Positions 1-6,521 of a DNA stretch of 9,595 nt are shown here, piece after piece. How positions within the stretch are numbered: the stretch's first letter is position 1; every line of letters begins with the position of its first letter. This DNA comes from Candidatus Auribacterota bacterium (GTDB lineage: Bacteria; Auribacterota; JAFGBW01; JAFGJP01). The stretch is from contig JAFGJP010000126.1 in assembly GCA_016929035.1 (NCBI GenBank), forward strand, positions 1 through 9,595. Reading direction: 5' to 3'. A program made the translations under genes and the position numbers. The notes beneath the pieces are model-generated. The model worked only from the letters and a program-made list of their open reading frames with translations. It ran no database searches and had not been told where the DNA came from.

Positions 1-22
1 GGCGAAGGCGGGTTTCAAGGTA

Positions 23-66
23 CCACGGACGCCTGTCCTGAGTGAAGTCGAAGGGTAAGTCCGTGG
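23..66. repeat. Inverted repeat enclosing a dispersed-repeat-like core, 3' of the hydrolase gene
   Basis: CCACGGAC (23-30) and GTCCGTGG (59-66) are perfect 8-base inverted arms around a 28-base centre. The centre contains GCCTGTCCTGAGTGAAGTCG and continues with AAGGG. From memory, this core resembles a short repeat (CCTTCGAC...CTCAGGACAGGC) scattered through many environmental bacterial genomes; I could not check this. It starts 8 bases after the stop codon of the minus-strand hydrolase gene, so the transcript could fold here. There is no U-tract, so a simple intrinsic terminator is not shown. The window edge at base 1 may cut a larger element. Confidence 0.55.
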
Positions 67-74
67 GGCTCCAT

Positions 75-1370
75 TTACTTTGAGCTCTCTTCCACTTGAA
101 AACACACTGAGCGTGTAGAAACATTGCCGTTCCCGTCATAGACATAGGCATGAAGTTTGTAAACTCCGGGCTGTCCGGGCGCGAGAAAAACCGTCTCCTC
201 GCCTTTCCTCAGCACTTTGACAGGAATGACCTCGTTGACCTTGTGCAGGAGAATATCTTCTTTGCTTGTCCCAACCAGTATATCGAATGTCAGAGAATCG
301 TTTTCGCGGTCACGCGCTTTGATGAAAGCTTTCACTTCTTCTTCAGGAAAAACAATGTTTTTGTCCAGCTCGAGCCCTATGCAAAAAGGCGGCTTGTTGG
401 CTTCATCTTTTCCTGTAAAAAACTTCTTCGCTACATGAAAGGACTCCCTTTTATAAGGACCAACGGTCAAATTCCACCAGGTCAGCGATTCCTGTGTCGT
501 CGCGCCAAGGTAGAAGACAAATACGCCGAGGCAGTATCCTTTGAAGCTTTCCGCCTCTTCTATAAGATGCTGGTAGCGGAACGCCTTTTCATAATCAGCC
601 TGATCAATGGAACGGCCAAACTCGTCCTTCGGGCAATCCCAGGGCCCGAGCGGGCCCAGCTCGGTTATCATGTAAGGAACCGAAAATCCGTTCTCTTTCC
701 ATGCCGCCTGTATGCCGTCGATCCCCCCGTATGTGTTAACCCCTATGATATCCAGGCTCGGCACATATTTTTTCAGGTAGGGAAAAGCATGGGTCCCTGA
801 AGCGGTATAGAGAACAGGATGAAGAGGATCGATCTCCTTGACCTTTTTGGCCACCCTTTCCAGAAACCGGCAAAAGGCAATCTTTTCTTCTTCTTCCAGC
901 GCAAAAAAAAGGGCTTCATTTCCCAGGTTCCACATGATGACAGCCGGGTGATCCTTAAATCTTTTGACATACTCAAGAGTGTCTCTCTCCATCTGTTCCA
1001 CTCTTTCAACGTCATTGACATAGCTGAAGACCTTCTTTTTTCTTCTCCAGTAGCAGTGTTCGAACCAGATCCCCGCGTCCACCTTCAGACCATAGCTGTG
1101 AGCGGCATCCAGGTATTCTTTTGTTCCCTGGCCGAAGCCCCACGTGCGGACACAATTCGCTCCCATGTCTCTTGCCAAAGCAAGATAATCTGTGCCGTCT
1201 TTTGTGGCATACCCGCAACCGGCGCCCTTGAGATCAAACTCTTTTCCATCGACTTCAAGGGTCCATCCGCCGGGATCCCCCTTGACTTTGCAGGGGGAAG
1301 GATAAGCATCACAGAAAAAGAGAAAAAGAAAAGCTAAGCTCAGGGAATAAATCTTCGAGAAACGCTTCAT
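75..1370 (-). CDS. Secreted clan A glycoside hydrolase (GH2/GH5-like TIM barrel) with C-terminal Ig-like domain
   Basis: This is a probable exported retaining glycosidase or transglycosidase of 431 residues. An ATG at 1370 is chosen over a GTG 18 bases upstream because a perfect AAGGAGG (1376-1382) lies five bases before it. Residues 1 to about 25 form a signal peptide: a basic start (MKRFSK), then a Leu/Phe-rich core ending in FFCDAYPS. The Cys there is not a good lipobox. The barrel covers about residues 35-320. WNLGNEA carries the likely acid/base Glu152, and MITELGPLGPW carries the likely nucleophile Glu237; this pair is the signature of clan A families. The tail, about 330-431, contains GQPGVYKLHAYVYDGNGN, typical of an Ig/PKD-type beta-sandwich. 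The substrate is not evident; beta-glucan is a guess from similarity to GH2-type barrels and glucanosyltransferases. The gene lies 163 bases downstream of the FHA activator gene on the same strand. Confidence 0.85.
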   Translation of the reverse strand: MKRFSKIYSLSLAFLFLFFCDAYPSPCKVKGDPGGWTLEVDGKEFDLKGAGCGYATKDGTDYLALARDMGANCVRTWGFGQGTKEYLDAAHSYGLKVDAGIWFEHCYWRRKKKVFSYVNDVERVEQMERDTLEYVKRFKDHPAVIMWNLGNEALFFALEEEEKIAFCRFLERVAKKVKEIDPLHPVLYTASGTHAFPYLKKYVPSLDIIGVNTYGGIDGIQAAWKENGFSVPYMITELGPLGPWDCPKDEFGRSIDQADYEKAFRYQHLIEEAESFKGYCLGVFVFYLGATTQESLTWWNLTVGPYKRESFHVAKKFFTGKDEANKPPFCIGLELDKNIVFPEEEVKAFIKARDRENDSLTFDILVGTSKEDILLHKVNEVIPVKVLRKGEETVFLAPGQPGVYKLHAYVYDGNGNVSTRSVCFQVEESSK

Positions 1371-1375
1371 ATTAA

Positions 1376-1392
1376 CCTCCTTGTTCACAAGG
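1376..1392 (-). promoter_or_regulatory. Strong ribosome binding site overlapping a small palindrome
   Basis: On the minus strand AAGGAGG ends five bases before the ATG at 1370 and fixes the start of the hydrolase. The sequence CCTTGTGAACAAGG (1392-1379) can pair with itself as a 5-bp stem with a TGAA loop, covering the first part of the Shine-Dalgarno motif. It may modulate translation, but the stem is short. Confidence 0.5.
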
Positions 1393-1407
1393 CCAGGAGA
1401 TTGATAT

Positions 1408-1421
1408 GCACAAAATATACC
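1408..1421 (-). promoter_or_regulatory. Weak sigma-54-type -24/-12 candidate upstream of the hydrolase
   Basis: Reading the minus strand, AGGTATATTTTGTGCAT has the invariant GG (1421-1420) and GC (1409-1408) separated by exactly ten bases. The flanks match TGGCAC and TTGCA only in part (AGGTAT and GTGCA). Transcription would start near 1396, giving a leader of about 26 bases with the ribosome site well placed. The neighbouring gene encodes a sigma-54 activator, which makes the site worth noting, but the match is weak and could be chance. Confidence 0.3.
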
Positions 1422-1518
1422 TTTTAAAGAATAGCTGCTACGCTTTTGTTTTCAATAGGTTATAAAAAATTGAAATAAATACTTTTGTGTATAGTAAATA
1501 TACAGCCTTGGAAAATCC

Positions 1519-1531
1519 GTGAAACTTTCAC
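1519..1531. promoter_or_regulatory. Palindrome GTGAAACTTTCAC, possible activator site
   Basis: GTGAAA and TTTCAC are perfect 6-base arms around a single C. It lies two bases beyond the stop codon of the FHA activator gene. It is centred about 129 bases upstream of the start site predicted for the hydrolase, the usual distance for an enhancer site of a sigma-54 activator. A close variant, GTGAATATTTCAC, occurs at 9428-9440. The binding protein is unknown. Confidence 0.35.
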
Positions 1532-1533
1532 TC

Positions 1534-3375
1534 TTATCCGTGAATGCCGTATTCCCTGAGTTTCGTGTAAAGGGTTTTCCTGGTAATGCCGAGGATCTGG
1601 GCTGTCTTCGCTTTGTTGTTCCCCTGTTCTTTAAGAACTCTCAAAACATACTTTTTCTCTATCTCTGAAAGAGGGATGGAGGCAGACGACTCGAAAAACA
1701 GCATATCCATATTTTCTTTCGGCTCCCGAATCTCTTCAGGAAGGTAGTCGGGAATGAGACTCTCCCCGCTCCCGATAACGCAGGCCCTTTCCATAATATT
1801 CTTCAGTTCCCGGATATTGCCCGGCCATGGGTAGGCAAGAAGGATCTTTTGCGCTTCAGAGGATATTTCTGCCATGTTCTTTCCCATGTGCGATGAAAAT
1901 CTCAAAAGATAATGCTGCGCTATGAGAAGAACATCTTTTCCCCGGGCCCTCAAAGGCGGGCAATCGATCTGAAAAACAGACAAGCGAAAAAAAAGATCTT
2001 TCCTGAAAAGACCCTCTTTCACTGATTTTTTCAGATCCCTGTTTGTCGCCGCAATGATCCTGACATCGGAATATTTCGTCTCGTTGCTTCCTACGGGCTG
2101 CAGTTCGCCGGTCTCGAGAAAACGAAGCAGCCGCGTCTGAAGCTCCAGGCTCATGTCTCCGATCTCGTCAAGAAAAACCGTCCCGCCATTCGCTGCTTCA
2201 AGCTTTCCCAGGCGTGTTTTTTCAGCGCCTGTAAAAGCGCCCTTAACGTGACCGAAAAGCTCGCTTTCGATAAGATTGCCCGGAATGGCCGCGCAGTTGA
2301 TGACAAGAAAAGGCCTTTCCTTTCTTTTGCTCTCAAAATGAATGCCCCGGGCAACAAGCTCTTTTCCCGTCCCGCTCTCCCCTGTAATCAAAACCGTCGT
2401 ATTTGTCCGGGCAACCTGGCTGATAAGGGTCTTCATCTTTTGTGTCTTCCTGTCGCTTCCTATGATTTCCATGTTCTCTTTCAGCTGTTCCCTGTAAAGG
2501 GTGTTCTCCTTTTTTACCTGGCTGATCGTGCGGACGCCTTTTAAAAACCCGCTGAGCATCTGCGAGAGGATGCAAAGGATATAAAAATCTTCATCGCTGA
2601 ATGTCCTGTTCGGCTGGAAAAACTCGATCTGAAGGATACCGATAAAATCTTTCCCTGCAAGAAGCGGCACAGCCATAAGAGAGCTTATCCCAAGGTTCCG
2701 TATGCTTCTGTCCGCATCCAGGATCTCCTGGGCCACGTTCTGCAGAAAAACAGCCTGCCTTGTCTTGAGCATCTCGTCTATTACCGAGCGGCTGAAACTC
2801 TCTCTCTCTTCCATGAAATTCACATCTGTCAGCTTCCGCACCGCGGCGTCCTTTTCTTTTTTGATCACGTTGAAAAGGATGATCCTGCCAGGATGAAAAA
2901 CAGAAATAAGCTTTTCAAAAAGATCATCGATCATCGACTCTTCGCTCGAATAATGCCCAAGCTTGCTTGAGAAATCATATAGGAAAGAAAGAGCATTTTC
3001 CGCGCCCGCTTTTTCTTTGACTTTTTTTAGCCCGTTCAGAAGGTAACTGTCAAGGGAAACGGTCTTCTTGATCTCCCTGAAGGCATCCCTTGACGCAATG
3101 AGAGAAGAATCCCCCAGGAATATTCTTTTATCCAGCGGGAGCTTCGACTTCTGCACTCTTTTTCCATCGATATAGATCCCGTTCTTGCTCTGCATGTCTT
3201 CGATAGCTGCGCCTTCTTTGTCAAATGTGATCTTCGCGTGCTTTCTTGAGATCATATGATCATAGGAAAGCGAAAGAGGGCACTCGACTGCCCGCCCAAT
3301 GACCAGCTCTTCTGTCTCTTTTTCGACTCTCACGGTCTTGATAAACTCATCTTTGTAAAAGACATGGATAAACAT
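1534..3375 (-). CDS. Sigma-54-dependent activator with FHA, GAF, AAA+ and Fis-type HTH domains
   Basis: This is a cytoplasmic bacterial enhancer-binding protein of 613 residues that would remodel sigma-54 RNA polymerase using ATP. The ATG at 3375 is preferred to a TTG four codons upstream because GGAG (3382-3385) sits six bases before it. An FHA domain occupies about residues 1-95, with G27-R28, SRKH at 43-46 and SKNG at 63-66, the phosphothreonine-binding residues of the family. A GAF-like domain follows at about 127-281. The AAA+ module shows Walker A GESGTGKE (332-339), the sigma-54 contact loop GAFTGA (379-384), Walker B with Asp403-Glu404, and Arg458/Arg464 in FRKDLFFRLS. The Fis-type helix-turn-helix is at about 586-608. 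There is no receiver domain, so input should come from Thr phosphorylation through FHA and possibly a small ligand bound by GAF. The gene upstream on the same strand encodes a Ser/Thr kinase, the natural partner. All motifs look intact. Confidence 0.92.
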   Translation of the reverse strand: MFIHVFYKDEFIKTVRVEKETEELVIGRAVECPLSLSYDHMISRKHAKITFDKEGAAIEDMQSKNGIYIDGKRVQKSKLPLDKRIFLGDSSLIASRDAFREIKKTVSLDSYLLNGLKKVKEKAGAENALSFLYDFSSKLGHYSSEESMIDDLFEKLISVFHPGRIILFNVIKKEKDAAVRKLTDVNFMEERESFSRSVIDEMLKTRQAVFLQNVAQEILDADRSIRNLGISSLMAVPLLAGKDFIGILQIEFFQPNRTFSDEDFYILCILSQMLSGFLKGVRTISQVKKENTLYREQLKENMEIIGSDRKTQKMKTLISQVARTNTTVLITGESGTGKELVARGIHFESKRKERPFLVINCAAIPGNLIESELFGHVKGAFTGAEKTRLGKLEAANGGTVFLDEIGDMSLELQTRLLRFLETGELQPVGSNETKYSDVRIIAATNRDLKKSVKEGLFRKDLFFRLSVFQIDCPPLRARGKDVLLIAQHYLLRFSSHMGKNMAEISSEAQKILLAYPWPGNIRELKNIMERACVIGSGESLIPDYLPEEIREPKENMDMLFFESSASIPLSEIEKKYVLRVLKEQGNNKAKTAQILGITRKTLYTKLREYGIHG

Positions 3376-3473
3376 AATAAGCTCCAAATGTTTTTAATAC
3401 GAAGTTTAAAGTTCCAAAATAATAATTTCCAACATGACAATGACTAAAAGTTCGAAACTGTTTTTTTACACTG

Positions 3474-3493
3474 ATTCCCGCTTTCGCGGGAAT
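3474..3493. repeat. Perfect hairpin ATTCCCGC-TTTC-GCGGGAAT
   Basis: Eight-base perfect arms (3474-3481 and 3486-3493) enclose a 4-base loop. Short palindromes of this kind are familiar, from memory, as dispersed repeats in many environmental bacterial genomes. It has no downstream U-run on the minus (transcribed) strand, so it is not a standard terminator. A T-run, TTTTTTT, precedes it on the plus strand. Confidence 0.65.
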
Positions 3494-3524
3494 GAAAACT
3501 TCTTACAATTTACAGAATTTTCTT

Positions 3525-3554
3525 TCCGCCAAAGGCGGACCCGCGTATGGCGGG
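3525..3554. repeat. Pair of adjoining GC-rich hairpins
   Basis: TCCGCC-AAA-GGCGGA (3525-3539) is a perfect 6-bp stem with a 3-base loop. One base later CCCGC-GTATG-GCGGG (3540-3554) forms a 5-bp stem with a 5-base loop. The two arms share a GGCGG-like core, so alternative pairing between hairpins is possible. It is likely part of a dispersed palindromic repeat family. Confidence 0.55.
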
Positions 3555-3577
3555 CGTCAGCTCCCAGCAATGACGAC

Positions 3578-3605
3578 GTCCCTTGTCCTACATCCCACGT
3601 CCTAC
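3578..3605. repeat. 7-base tandem array, four units (RTCCYAC-like)
   Basis: Four consecutive heptamers read GTCCCTT, GTCCTAC, ATCCCAC and GTCCTAC on the plus strand. On the transcribed minus strand the period is GAY plus four mostly purine bases (for example GACGTGG, GATGTAG). The units are degenerate but in exact 7-base phase. Confidence 0.55.
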
Positions 3606-3612
3606 AGGTTTT

Positions 3613-3642
3613 ACTTCGCGCTCCTTCGCGTTCTTAGCGGCT
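3613..3642. repeat. 10-base tandem array, three units (CTTCGCGYT-like)
   Basis: Three decamers, ACTTCGCGCT, CCTTCGCGTT and CTTAGCGGCT, follow one another without gaps. The minus-strand form contains GCGAAG. From memory, similar degenerate decamers occur between genes in many environmental genomes. Confidence 0.5.
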
Positions 3643-3683
3643 TAATTTATGATTTTCTGTTGTATTTCACACAAAGTGCGAAT

Positions 3684-3713
3684 ATTTGTGTTCATTCGTG
3701 TGAATTCGTGGTA
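3684..3713. repeat. 10-base tandem array, three units (ATTCGTGTNN)
   Basis: Decamers ATTTGTGTTC, ATTCGTGTGA and ATTCGTGGTA are contiguous. On the minus strand each unit ends in CGAAT or CAAAT. It is related in style to the decamer array at 3613-3642, both carrying a CGAA core. Confidence 0.55.
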
Positions 3714-3752
3714 AATTTTATAATCATCCGTGCGTTGCACTCCTTCTTCACT

Positions 3753-3783
3753 ATCGTGCATCGTGTATCTTGTATCGTGTATC
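3753..3783. repeat. 7-base tandem array, 4.4 units of ATCGTGT
   Basis: Units are ATCGTGC, ATCGTGT, ATCTTGT, ATCGTGT and a partial ATC. The array begins 35 bases beyond the kinase stop codon, in what would be the 3' untranslated part of its transcript. There it reads as repeated GAT plus ACAC-like tetramers. Only two positions vary between units. Confidence 0.65.
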
Positions 3784-3817
3784 AGTTTTTTTATCCGTGC
3801 ATTAGCACACCTTATGC

Positions 3818-6280
3818 TCACCTCATTTTTCTTATGTTCTCAATGAGCTTCAGCTTAATGCTGGCTTCATAGGAAAACTCTGTCTGTTCCGAGTATCTGT
3901 AAAAAATCGTCTCAAAGATCTCTTCGGCTTTGTCAATGTCGCCTGAATCCAGGTAAAGGTTTCCCAGACGGCTGAGAGCAAGAGCCTTATAAACACTATA
4001 GCCCTTATAATCCTGATAAACATCTTCAAAAGTCTTCTTCGCCTTTTCTGTATCTTTCATCTTCAGGTAGATATCGCCTTTTTTAATTTCTCCCCATGCA
4101 ACCGTCGATGTGTGATAGGGAAAGTATTCCTTCAAAAGCTCGATATGAAGAAGGGCTTTGTCAAAAAGGCCAAGGCCGATCATCTTTTCAATGAGGATGC
4201 GGGCATTGATCGTCATGAGCGGCCTCTGGGACGGGAATTTTTCCATCACAAAGCGAAACCTTTTTTCCACTTCAGGAAAGTCCTTATACCCAAATTCACC
4301 TGCGATTTTTTCGCTTATCCTTTCATAGAGAAACATGAAAATATTGAGAGAAACATCGGTATTCTGAAAGTCCTGTATCGTCTTTTCAAAGATCTCTTCG
4401 GCCCAGTCTTCGTTTCCCATATGAAAAAGACAGACTCCTTTCTGAAAATAAGTCTCTGCCATGATATCGCTTTCTCTCTTGCCCATGGAAATGATCTGGT
4501 CAAAAGCTTCCAGGGCTTTCTCATATCTTTCAAGCTGCCTGTAGGACATCCCCATCTTGAAACGGGCGATGAGAGAAATGCTTTCTTCGGGATATTCCTT
4601 GATGATCTTTCTGTACTCTTTTATGGCATTTTCATACTGTCCGAGCTCATAAAACCTCTGGCCGACAATAAGAGGAGATATGGCTAAAGGCTGACGCGGC
4701 TCAAACACTTTCAGGTCTTTGATCTTTCTGAACCCTGATTTAAAGAAAAGGCCGGCATGGCTGTTCTCTTCACCGATAATAGGGTCGTAATCAATGAACC
4801 TGATGATCTCCTCTCCATTGAAATAGACATTGACTTCCGGCCCTATTCTCTCAAACAGAAAAAGATTGGTATCCTTCGGATTTTCAATGAGATGAGACTT
4901 GATAATATTTTCATAATATCCCTTGGACAGGCTTATTTTTTTCGAATCGATCCTCAGCATATATCCTGTCAGACGCATCTGGCTGTTGATAAATACGCCG
5001 AAAAACTCTTCCTCCTTCGGGAATCCGGATTCAAAAGAGATCCTGATATCACCAGGAAATTCGCTTTTAAAGACCAGGTATCCGGTCGTGTTCCTCAACC
5101 AGGTCAGGCTTCCACCCGCATCGTCAACAGAGACAAACTGCTCCATAGCCTTGACCGGAATCTCTCCTTCAATATCCTTGAAGACCTGTATCTGCTCGGA
5201 CAAGGGATTGTTCGCCGGGAAAACAACTTCCTTCCACTCCAGTCTTTCCAGAACAATCCTTTCGGGATATCTGTTAAAAAAGCTCATCATCCCCAGCGCC
5301 AGTAAAAAGAATATCACAAGACCGCTGGACGCCATCAGCAGCCTCCTGTGATAAGAAAGAATATAGCGGAAAACGACCAGTCCGCGGCTTGCTTTTAAAG
5401 GGATCTTTTTCGTATATCTCTCGATATCTTCGGCCAGCCCTTTTGATGAGCCGTACCTTTCTTCCACGCTGACAGCCATGCATTTAAGAATAATCGTCTC
5501 CAAGCTCTTTGAAATCCGGGGATTCTTTTTCCGCGGAGCAATAAAATCGCCTTTCAGTATCCTATCGATGATCTCATAATAGGATTCACGGCCAAAAGGC
5601 AGCTCTCCTGTTGCCGCTTCATAAAGAACGACCCCAAGGGAGTAAATATCCGATCGGATATCAGAGAGAGAGCCGCAGGATCTGATAAATTCCGGCGGCA
5701 TGTACGCCGGAGTGCCGAGAGGCTCATGAGTTATCTTGTAAAGATTCTCATCGTCCAGGCACTTGGATATCCCGAAATCCAGAAGCACGATATCGCCATT
5801 TTCCTTGATCATGATATTGGAAGGCTTGATATCCCTGTGAAGGATCTGCTGCCTGTGGAGGTCTTCGAGGATAAGCGCAACACGCCTGATAATGTCTATA
5901 GCCTGCTTCAGATCAATGCTTTTTTTCTTCAGCTTTTCCTCGAGTGTTTCTCCTTCGACAAATTCCATGACTATGTAGTGACAGTTCTCGTCTTCTCCAA
6001 AGTCATAGACCTGAGCCACCCCGCTGTGGCGGATTTTCGCGACCGTCGCCGCTTCCCTTTTGAACCTCTCCATGCTTGCCGGGGAATGACATGTTGTCAG
6101 AGGAAGGACCTTGATGGCCACGCGCCTTCCGAGCTCCTTTTGGCGGGACTCAAACACAATGCCCATGCCGCCGCGGCTGATCTCGCGCTCGATGACATAC
6201 TTTCCGACAGTTCTTTTCACAAAGCTGTATTCCTGGCTTCCGGCAGCCCCGAACTGCGTGCGAGTATTGTCTCCTTCCAT
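3818..6280 (-). CDS. Membrane Ser/Thr protein kinase with exported ConA/LamG-like and TPR domains
   Basis: This is a transmembrane Hanks-type kinase of 820 residues. The ATG at 6280 follows AGGCGG with six bases of spacing. The N-terminal kinase domain (about 27-292) is complete: glycine loop ISRGGMGIVF (34-43), VAIK Lys57, Glu75 in KREA, HRD with Asp150, Asn155, DFG at 168-170 and GTPAYMPPE at 189-197. The HRD arginine marks an RD kinase, probably activated by loop phosphorylation; Thr184 and Thr190 lie in the loop. One transmembrane helix at about 313-335 follows HRR, so the kinase should face the cytoplasm and the rest the periplasm. Residues about 345-527 look like a ConA/LamG-type sandwich (VNVYFNGEEI, then AGLFFKSGFRKIKDLKVFE). 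From about 538 to the end TPR repeats follow, such as QRFYELGQYENAIKEYRKII. The sensor half may bind glycan or protein; its ligand is unknown. The FHA activator gene downstream is a plausible partner. Confidence 0.92.
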   Translation of the reverse strand: MEGDNTRTQFGAAGSQEYSFVKRTVGKYVIEREISRGGMGIVFESRQKELGRRVAIKVLPLTTCHSPASMERFKREAATVAKIRHSGVAQVYDFGEDENCHYIVMEFVEGETLEEKLKKKSIDLKQAIDIIRRVALILEDLHRQQILHRDIKPSNIMIKENGDIVLLDFGISKCLDDENLYKITHEPLGTPAYMPPEFIRSCGSLSDIRSDIYSLGVVLYEAATGELPFGRESYYEIIDRILKGDFIAPRKKNPRISKSLETIILKCMAVSVEERYGSSKGLAEDIERYTKKIPLKASRGLVVFRYILSYHRRLLMASSGLVIFFLLALGMMSFFNRYPERIVLERLEWKEVVFPANNPLSEQIQVFKDIEGEIPVKAMEQFVSVDDAGGSLTWLRNTTGYLVFKSEFPGDIRISFESGFPKEEEFFGVFINSQMRLTGYMLRIDSKKISLSKGYYENIIKSHLIENPKDTNLFLFERIGPEVNVYFNGEEIIRFIDYDPIIGEENSHAGLFFKSGFRKIKDLKVFEPRQPLAISPLIVGQRFYELGQYENAIKEYRKIIKEYPEESISLIARFKMGMSYRQLERYEKALEAFDQIISMGKRESDIMAETYFQKGVCLFHMGNEDWAEEIFEKTIQDFQNTDVSLNIFMFLYERISEKIAGEFGYKDFPEVEKRFRFVMEKFPSQRPLMTINARILIEKMIGLGLFDKALLHIELLKEYFPYHTSTVAWGEIKKGDIYLKMKDTEKAKKTFEDVYQDYKGYSVYKALALSRLGNLYLDSGDIDKAEEIFETIFYRYSEQTEFSYEASIKLKLIENIRKMR

Positions 6281-6320
6281 ACACTTCCGCCTAAGACTGT
6301 TAATAATGAAAAGCTAGAAT

Positions 6321-6349
6321 ATTATAATATATAATCATGTTGTATCCAA
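6321..6349 (-). promoter_or_regulatory. Sigma-70-type promoter candidate for the kinase gene
   Basis: On the minus strand TTGGAT (6349-6344) and a perfect TATAAT (6326-6321) are separated by 17 bases. The -35 box matches at only three of six positions, but the -10 box is exact and lies in a strongly A/T-rich stretch. The leader to the ATG at 6280 would be about 34 bases. Confidence 0.5.
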
Positions 6350-6447
6350 ATAAAAATGTTTACTTTTTACTCACAGCATCATTTCTTAACACATCCCGGG
6401 ATTTTTCTATTTTTTTAACATCATGATTTTAAATACCTTAAAAATTG

Positions 6448-6476
6448 TTCGCAATCAGCACAAATCCTGCTATACT
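6448..6476 (+). promoter_or_regulatory. Sigma-70-type extended -10 promoter for the repeat protein gene
   Basis: TTCGCA (6448-6453), a 17-base spacer and TATACT (6471-6476) preceded by TGC give an extended -10 promoter. Transcription would start near 6483, leaving about 39 bases before the GTG at 6522. It stands back to back with the kinase promoter candidate, about 100 bases apart. Confidence 0.55.
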
Positions 6477-6521
6477 CTACATTCGGCAAATCAACGCTTA
6501 CATGCCAAAAGGAGGCCCAAG

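Larger units (their letters stand above)
3376..3817. other. Gene-free interval packed with short repeats and hairpins
   Basis: This 442-base gap separates the kinase gene from the FHA activator gene, both on the minus strand. I see no credible coding sequence. It holds a perfect 8-bp hairpin at 3474-3493, two adjoining GC-rich hairpins at 3525-3554, a 7-base-period array at 3578-3605, a 10-base-period array at 3613-3642, another at 3684-3713, and a second 7-base-period array at 3753-3783. The part nearest the activator gene (3390-3460) is A/T-rich with no clear promoter. Whether kinase and activator share a transcript is therefore open. Confidence 0.7.

Noticed and set aside
150..800. Plus-strand open frame of 216 codons opposite the hydrolase
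   Set aside because: It lies wholly antisense to a gene with a signal peptide, catalytic motifs and a perfect ribosome site; its translation shows no family features.
3474..3493. Intrinsic terminator of the kinase transcript
   Set aside because: The stem is perfect, but an A-run rather than a U-run follows it on the transcribed minus strand.
3578..3783. CRISPR array
   Set aside because: Repeat units are 7 or 10 bases without spacers; there are no cas genes and no 25-40 base repeats.
3434..3872. Two overlapping plus-strand frames (67 and 126 codons) in the repeat-rich gap
   Set aside because: They are built from palindromes and degenerate tandem repeats, and one runs into the kinase gene on the other strand. 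There is no ribosome site or recognisable domain.
4112..5351. Plus-strand frames of 142 to 191 codons opposite the kinase
   Set aside because: They are antisense shadows of a kinase gene whose motifs are complete in the other strand.
5726..6334. Plus-strand frame of 202 codons opposite the kinase domain
   Set aside because: It is antisense to HRD, DFG and glycine-loop motifs; codon periodicity belongs to the minus strand.
6423..6521. Upstream extension of the exported repeat protein to an ATG at 6423
   Set aside because: It would bury the signal peptide and overlap the promoter; the GTG at 6522 has a strong ribosome site six bases upstream.
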